From Bifiguratus adelaidae (lineage: Eukaryota; Mucoromycota; Endogonomycetes; Endogonales), in the NCBI GenBank assembly GCA_002261195.1, contig MVBO01000176.1:1-26479 (forward strand): 26,479 bases of DNA. Direction: 5' to 3'. The translations under genes and the position numbers were made by a program. Below the pieces are notes generated by a model that was not told the DNA's origin, searched no databases, and saw nothing but the letters and a program-made list of their open reading frames with translations. Below, piece by piece: positions 22,447 to 26,479 of this stretch. The first letter of the stretch is position 1. Each line of letters begins with the position of its first letter.

Positions 22447-23511
22447 ATGAAGGTACGACTTGTAGAGCCCTTCGCTGGAAAACGTATTTGGATTCACATG
22501 ACTTCATTAGATGATTTTGAGCTGTACTCTTGCCTTGATGGCAATAGCCCAGTGGACCGCTGCTGCTCCTACGACGAGCAAGCGCGTCATTACCCATATC
22601 GAGGCCAGAAACCGCAAGGTCATCAGCAACCTCGGCTTGGTTGAGATGGCCGAAAGTCTCAACGACAAGTTGACCGGGGTTGGTACTAAATCCACACCTA
22701 ACGGTCAATGTGGGTTTCCATTCGCTGAGGCCAATCTTACTGCCATCACTCCTGATGCTCAAAACGCTGGTTGGGTATGATCGAATTCCATGCTGTTTTC
22801 GTCAAAATGCGCTAACCTGCCAGAAAACAGGCCATGAGCCCGAACCAAGCGTGTACAGTTGGCTCCTATTGTCCTTATGCCTGTGCATCTGGCATGTACA
22901 GTGCTCAATGGGATCCTTCTGTCACCAAGATCTCCTATCCCTCCTCCATGAATGGCGGTCTTTATTGTAACGAAAATGGCACGCTCACAAAGCCCTTCCC
23001 CGAACGACCACTTTGCCTACCTGGTCTCGATAACGTCGCCGTGCAAAACACCCTTAAAAGCAACGTCTCAATTTGTCAAACCGTATATCCTGGCAATGAA
23101 GCCATGTTGATTCCTACTGTCGCTGTCGCTCAAGGAAAACCTGCGACCATCAACACGCCGCCTCACACCTACTGGCTGGGTACAAGCGCTCAATACTATG
23201 TTAACAAGGAAGGTAGCGGTGCCGGTCAGTGCATCTGGGGAACCGACGCCCAACCTGTCGGCAATTGGGGCCCCTACGTTTTCGGTTCAGGTCAAGGCGC
23301 CGATGGCAATACCTATATCTCTGTGGTCTACAATCCTCTGTATTTGCAGAAGGGTTACAGTCCCAAAGATACCTATAATGTTAAGATAGAGTGCACAGGT
23401 GGACAATGCAACGGTCTTCCTTGTCAATGTGAGCAAGGTAATTGCTCTCCAAATGGTGGATGTACGGTTGCCATACAACCAGGTGGTTCCGCCCGGTTTG
23501 TGCTCTACTAA
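22447..23511 (+). CDS. SUN-family secreted cell-wall protein (GH132, Sim1/Uth1-like)
   Basis: Three exons: 22447-22452, 22511-22774, 22831-23511; 316 residues. The first exon may encode only Met-Lys before a 58-nt intron; the next exon opens with a second in-frame ATG, so both starts give nearly the same protein. A signal peptide (ILSCTLALMAIAQWTAAA) leads into the mature chain. The conserved SUN domain fills the rest: CGFPFAEANLTAITP, SYCPYACASGMYSAQWDP, SSMNGGLYCNENG, PLCLPGLDNV, TYWLGTSAQYYVNKEG, and a Cys-rich C-terminus ending in GGSARFVLY. The Ser/Thr-rich N-terminal part common in yeast SUN proteins is absent. Known role: glucan-binding wall proteins acting in septation and cell separation, with beta-glucanase activity reported for the family. 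Secreted to the wall. Confidence 0.9.
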
Positions 23512-23770
23512 AATAAAGGGCATCAATTTGTGTCTATGTTGAGCACGATGTAGATGCCAGTTTATTCCCTCGGATGTAAAGATCTATTCGTTCCCTCCTC
23601 CGTCCACAAGACGTTTTGAAACCAAGCCAGCGGCGCGGCCCAGATTTCCGATTTGGAACATGATCATTCATCATGCAGGCCAGCACGCGAATGGTATGCA
23701 GACAGCTGGAATGCCTCTCTAGTCGACCGTCAGACATTCAATGGCGCTCAAGATGTAAATGAGAGGTTGA

Positions 23771-24689
23771 GTGCACCCCAGAAACATAAAGAAGATACAT
23801 CTCCAACTTTTGGGTGCTTTCGCCTTCGTGACCAGCGCCGTAGCTACCTCTGTTCGCTTGGAAACCAAGATGTCCAGGTCCGGATGGAATGATTATGCTT
23901 GCAAGCCTAGCAAACAACACCCAAGGCCAGTCGTGCTCGTTCATGGCCTATTTGGCAACGCAGATTCTTGTAAGACGTACAATGACTTTAGGTCAGTCTA
24001 ACCGCAATTGTTAGATTGGTCATACATTGCTCCTCGTTTGGCCGAAGAAGGTTATTGTGTCTTCTCCATCTTCTATGGCGCGTCTGGTATTCTCAATGGG
24101 ACAGAACTTATCGGTGGAACGGCTCCAATGGAGAGGATTGTTGTTCAATTGCGGAAATTCGTCGACAAAGTGCTCAAGGCAACCAACACAACCCAAGTGG
24201 ACATGGTTGGCCATTCGGAAGGCGGTTTGATGCCTCGATACTATTTCAAATTTCTTGACTGTGCTCACAAGGTGAACAACTTTATTGGTCTGGCGCCCGT
24301 CGGTCACGGTACAACCCTCCTTGGAATTGGCTCATTGGCGGCAAATGTCGGCCTTGCTTACGCAGCCATACAGGATTTATGTTATGTCTGCCCCCAGCTC
24401 CTTGTCGGCTCGCCCTTTATTCGACAAGTGGACAATGGAGGCGACACTGTTCGAGGACCCACTTATTTCACTCTCGTTACCCAATATGACGAAAGCCGTG
24501 ACGCCTTACACCAATGGCGAACTTCAAGGACCCAATATGACCAATTACGTATTACAGGAATTGTGCCCCACAGATCTATCAGAGCATCTCCTCATTCTGC
24601 GCGATCCCAATGCTCTGCGCTTCATAGAAAATGTGCTCGACCCTGTCTATGCTCAGTCAGTGACCTGTAATGTGCCGATTCCATTCTAA
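23771..24689 (+). pseudogene. secreted alpha/beta-hydrolase lipase (class 2/EstA-type), 1-nt frameshift
   Basis: The frame from 23771 gives a signal-like segment (LQLLGAFAFVTSAVAT), then RPVVLVHGLFGNADS; a 45-nt intron (23970-24014) joins to YWSYIAPRLAEEGYC. The nucleophile elbow is GHSEGG, preceded by VDMVGHSEGGLMPRY. The frame then reaches FTLVTQYDE (catalytic Asp region), where an extra base in GAAA at 24492-24494 shifts it. The expected continuation (VTPYTNGELQGPN, then CPTDLSEHLLI with the catalytic His) sits in the next frame and ends at 24689. Unshifted translation would stop at 24670 without the His. Known role: extracellular triglyceride or ester hydrolysis. The start is unresolved: no ATG lies in frame before the signal segment, a TGA precedes 23771, and an upstream ATG (23741) would need a 27-nt intron. 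Confidence 0.72.
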
Positions 24690-24697
24690 AGAAGAAG

Positions 24698-24705
24698 TGA
24701 CGTCA
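24698..24705. promoter_or_regulatory. TGACGTCA palindrome upstream of the histidine kinase
   Basis: A perfect CRE/ATF octamer within the longer near-palindrome GTGACGTCATCAC, 108 bp before the kinase ATG and only 8 bp after the lipase stop codon. In fungi, ATF-type bZIP factors act downstream of the stress MAP kinase pathway; a link to this osmosensing-type kinase is inference. Confidence 0.4.
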
Positions 24706-24813
24706 TCACTCCATCTTTTACCCTACCCAATTTGGGCAAAGTGCGCAATTGTCCTTCTGAAGGGGGTTCGGTCATATGCTATGTCATGTTGCTCTGGATG
24801 CAGTAGAGCTTGG

Positions 24814-26479
24814 ATGGCGTCAACACTAACGCTCAACCACGTTCACGATGTGCTTACACATCTGAACAGTGGCCATTTTGACTACTGTCAGAACGCTGTG
24901 AACACGGATTTGCGAGATTTTGCGACTCCCGAGGACAATACATACGCACCGGTCAAGGAGGTCGACGCTCAAACACTCAAAGAACTTGGAGAGGCTTTGA
25001 GGCAGGCAGTTTACCACCGTGTTTCTTTGGAAAGCGAACTAGCCCGAACTCGTGTTCTCCTTCACCAGCAACAGCAACTTTTCCAAAGCTATTCGTCCGC
25101 TTTCGCCAAGGAGGATCAAGGTACAAAGGCAGCAATTGACGTGCATTTATTCGATACATCTTCCGAGGCTGGCTGGGATCAATCGACTCACTCCTCACCA
25201 TGTCCCCTTACGCCACAACTTCATGTAGTTGAACCGACCGCATCGGATCCGAATACGTCTCACACTGGCCATCGCCATCGCCATACACCATCTTTCGACT
25301 CTTCCGGCTCCAACACAGCATCACCTTCTAGTACGGAGACTACTTCCGAGGAAGGTTTATGGAGTGTAGCCCAAACTTTGGGTGTCGGAGATGAAACTAC
25401 GCCAAAGAATACAGCCGAGCGGCCGACAGCGGCAGCCGGATATTTTAATGGAATACCGACTCGAGCCCATATTCAGACGTACACTCCTCCGATTACTCCA
25501 CAAACACCCGTAACAAGTGCCAACCAGACACCTGTGGTCGCAGTTAACCCCTCACCGGTATTTCCCGCCCTCCCGTATTGTGCAACCTGTATACAAGATT
25601 GTTCCCGAGTCATCAAAGCGATCAGCCGAGGCGACTTCACGCAGAGAGCTAGTCGGATACATCGTCACACAGCGACCTCAGCAACAACATCCAATGCTAA
25701 ACGTCCGGAGGAGACATCACCACTGGAGGACTTGGTTGACTCTGTCAATTTCATGGCAGAGAATATGCAATATGTCACTTCCTCTGTCATGTTCTGTATT
25801 TCCTCGTCGCTACAAGGTAACCTTGGCGTCGAAGTCTCCTCTGCCAACGAAGCCGGTGGCCCATTCCATGTGGAAGGCGTTTGGAGAGAGATGGTCAATG
25901 ACCTTAATGAGATGTCACGCAGCCATATGGAACAAGTTCGAGACATTGCAATGGTCTCTACGGCTGTCGCCCATGGCGATCTAAGTCAGAAAGTGACTGT
26001 GGAGGTTAAGGGCGAGACTTTCGTCCTAAAGAACACCATCAATACTATGGGTAAGAGGCTTCGAGACTTTTAGCGGTGCTTACTAACAGTGTCTCTGCAG
26101 TCAATCAATTGAACATGTTCGCTTCCGAGGTCACCAGGGTAGCGCATGAAGTAGGCACAGAAGGAAAGCTAGGCGTGCAGGCTCACGTCCAAGGTGTCGA
26201 TGGGGTCTGGAAGCTCTTGACGGATAATGTGAATCATATGGCTGCGAACCTGACGGCTCAGGTGCGAGACATCGCTTCAGTCTCCAAAGCTGTCGCGGAG
26301 GGTGACTTGACCAAGAAAGTAACGGTCGAAGTGAAAGGCGAATTCCTAGAACTCAAAGAAACGATCAACACCATGGTGGAACAACTACAGACATTCGCAA
26401 GGGAAGTGACGCAGGTTTCCTTGGACGTAGGCACGGAAGGCAAGCTCGGTGGGCAAGCTGTGGTTAAAGATGTGGGCGG
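24814..26479 (+). CDS. NIK1: group III hybrid histidine kinase (NIK1/OS-1/DRK1-type), N-terminal part, off the right edge
   Basis: Exon 1 is 24814-26050, intron 26051-26100 (branch TACTAAC), exon 2 from 26101 to the window end; 538 residues visible. After an N-terminal helical segment and a Ser/Thr/Pro-rich linker with a run of TPP/TP pairs, HAMP units begin at about residue 255. One degenerate unit ([12 protein letters not shown]) is followed by canonical ones: [20 protein letters not shown] and [20 protein letters not shown], each followed by VEVKGE and an INTM segment. The unit spacing is 92 residues. Known role: cytoplasmic osmosensor feeding the HOG MAP kinase pathway, and the target of fludioxonil and dicarboximide fungicides. 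The kinase, ATPase and receiver domains lie beyond the edge. ATG 24814 is the likely start; the frame is open further upstream into the lipase 3' end but without homology. Confidence 0.93.

Noticed and set aside
23992-24014. 23-nt intron GTCAGT..TTAG in the lipase
   Set aside because: Too short; the 45-nt intron starting at 23970 has a GTAAGA donor and gives the family sequence.

Overview
This window is nuclear DNA of a fungus. The genes carry many short spliceosomal introns (mostly 45-65 nt, GT..AG, with CTAAC or CTGAC branch sites), very short intergenic gaps, and fungal families: a Zn2Cys6 regulator, a SUN-family wall protein, a group III HAMP-repeat histidine kinase and a Nim1-type kinase. 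The intron density argues against Saccharomyces-type yeasts. A filamentous, basal ascomycete or early-diverging fungus fits, but I cannot place it more closely by reading alone.

Layout, left to right. 1-1088 (-): 5' part of an F-box/leucine-rich-repeat gene that runs off the left edge. 1919-3783 (+): four-exon CDC6/cdc18 replication-licensing ATPase. 3830-5374 (-): alcohol acetyltransferase-like enzyme. 6245-10313 (+): ten-exon Nim1/Cdr/Hsl1-type cell-cycle kinase with a C-terminal KA1-like domain. 10467-13002 (+): sucrose/alpha-glucoside-type proton symporter with a 16-nt exon. 13075-13865 (-): PITH-domain protein with a GC-AG intron. 13897-14289 (+): MZT1, head to head with the PITH gene and 31 bp away. 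14444-14794 (-): small one-helix, B12D/MLRQ-like protein. 15354-16000 (+): NAA50 N-acetyltransferase. 16122-19293 (-): subtilisin-like secreted protease whose frame is broken. 19434-20113 (+): Mediator subunit MED10. 20214-21041 (+): Zn2Cys6 regulator, tail to tail (1 bp between stops) with a GliT-like FAD disulfide oxidoreductase, 21043-21981 (-). 22447-23511 (+): SUN/GH132 wall protein. 23771-24689 (+): class-2 type secreted lipase with a 1-nt frameshift. 24814-26479 (+): N-terminal part of a NIK1-type histidine kinase, cut by the right edge.

How the genes relate. Most are independent housekeeping genes packed closely together. CDC6, the Nim1-type kinase, the F-box protein and MZT1 all touch the cell cycle or spindle, but nothing shows they form an operon-like unit. 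The best candidate for a functional pair is the Zn2Cys6 regulator with the CxxC oxidoreductase. The two secreted hydrolases (subtilase and lipase) are the only confidently identified genes with broken reading frames, which means either decay of secreted enzymes or 1-nt sequencing errors. Three perfect TGACGTCA sites occur, each within about 110 bp upstream of a start codon (CDC6, NAA50, NIK1-type kinase). I saw no rRNA, tRNA, CRISPR array or recognisable transposon.
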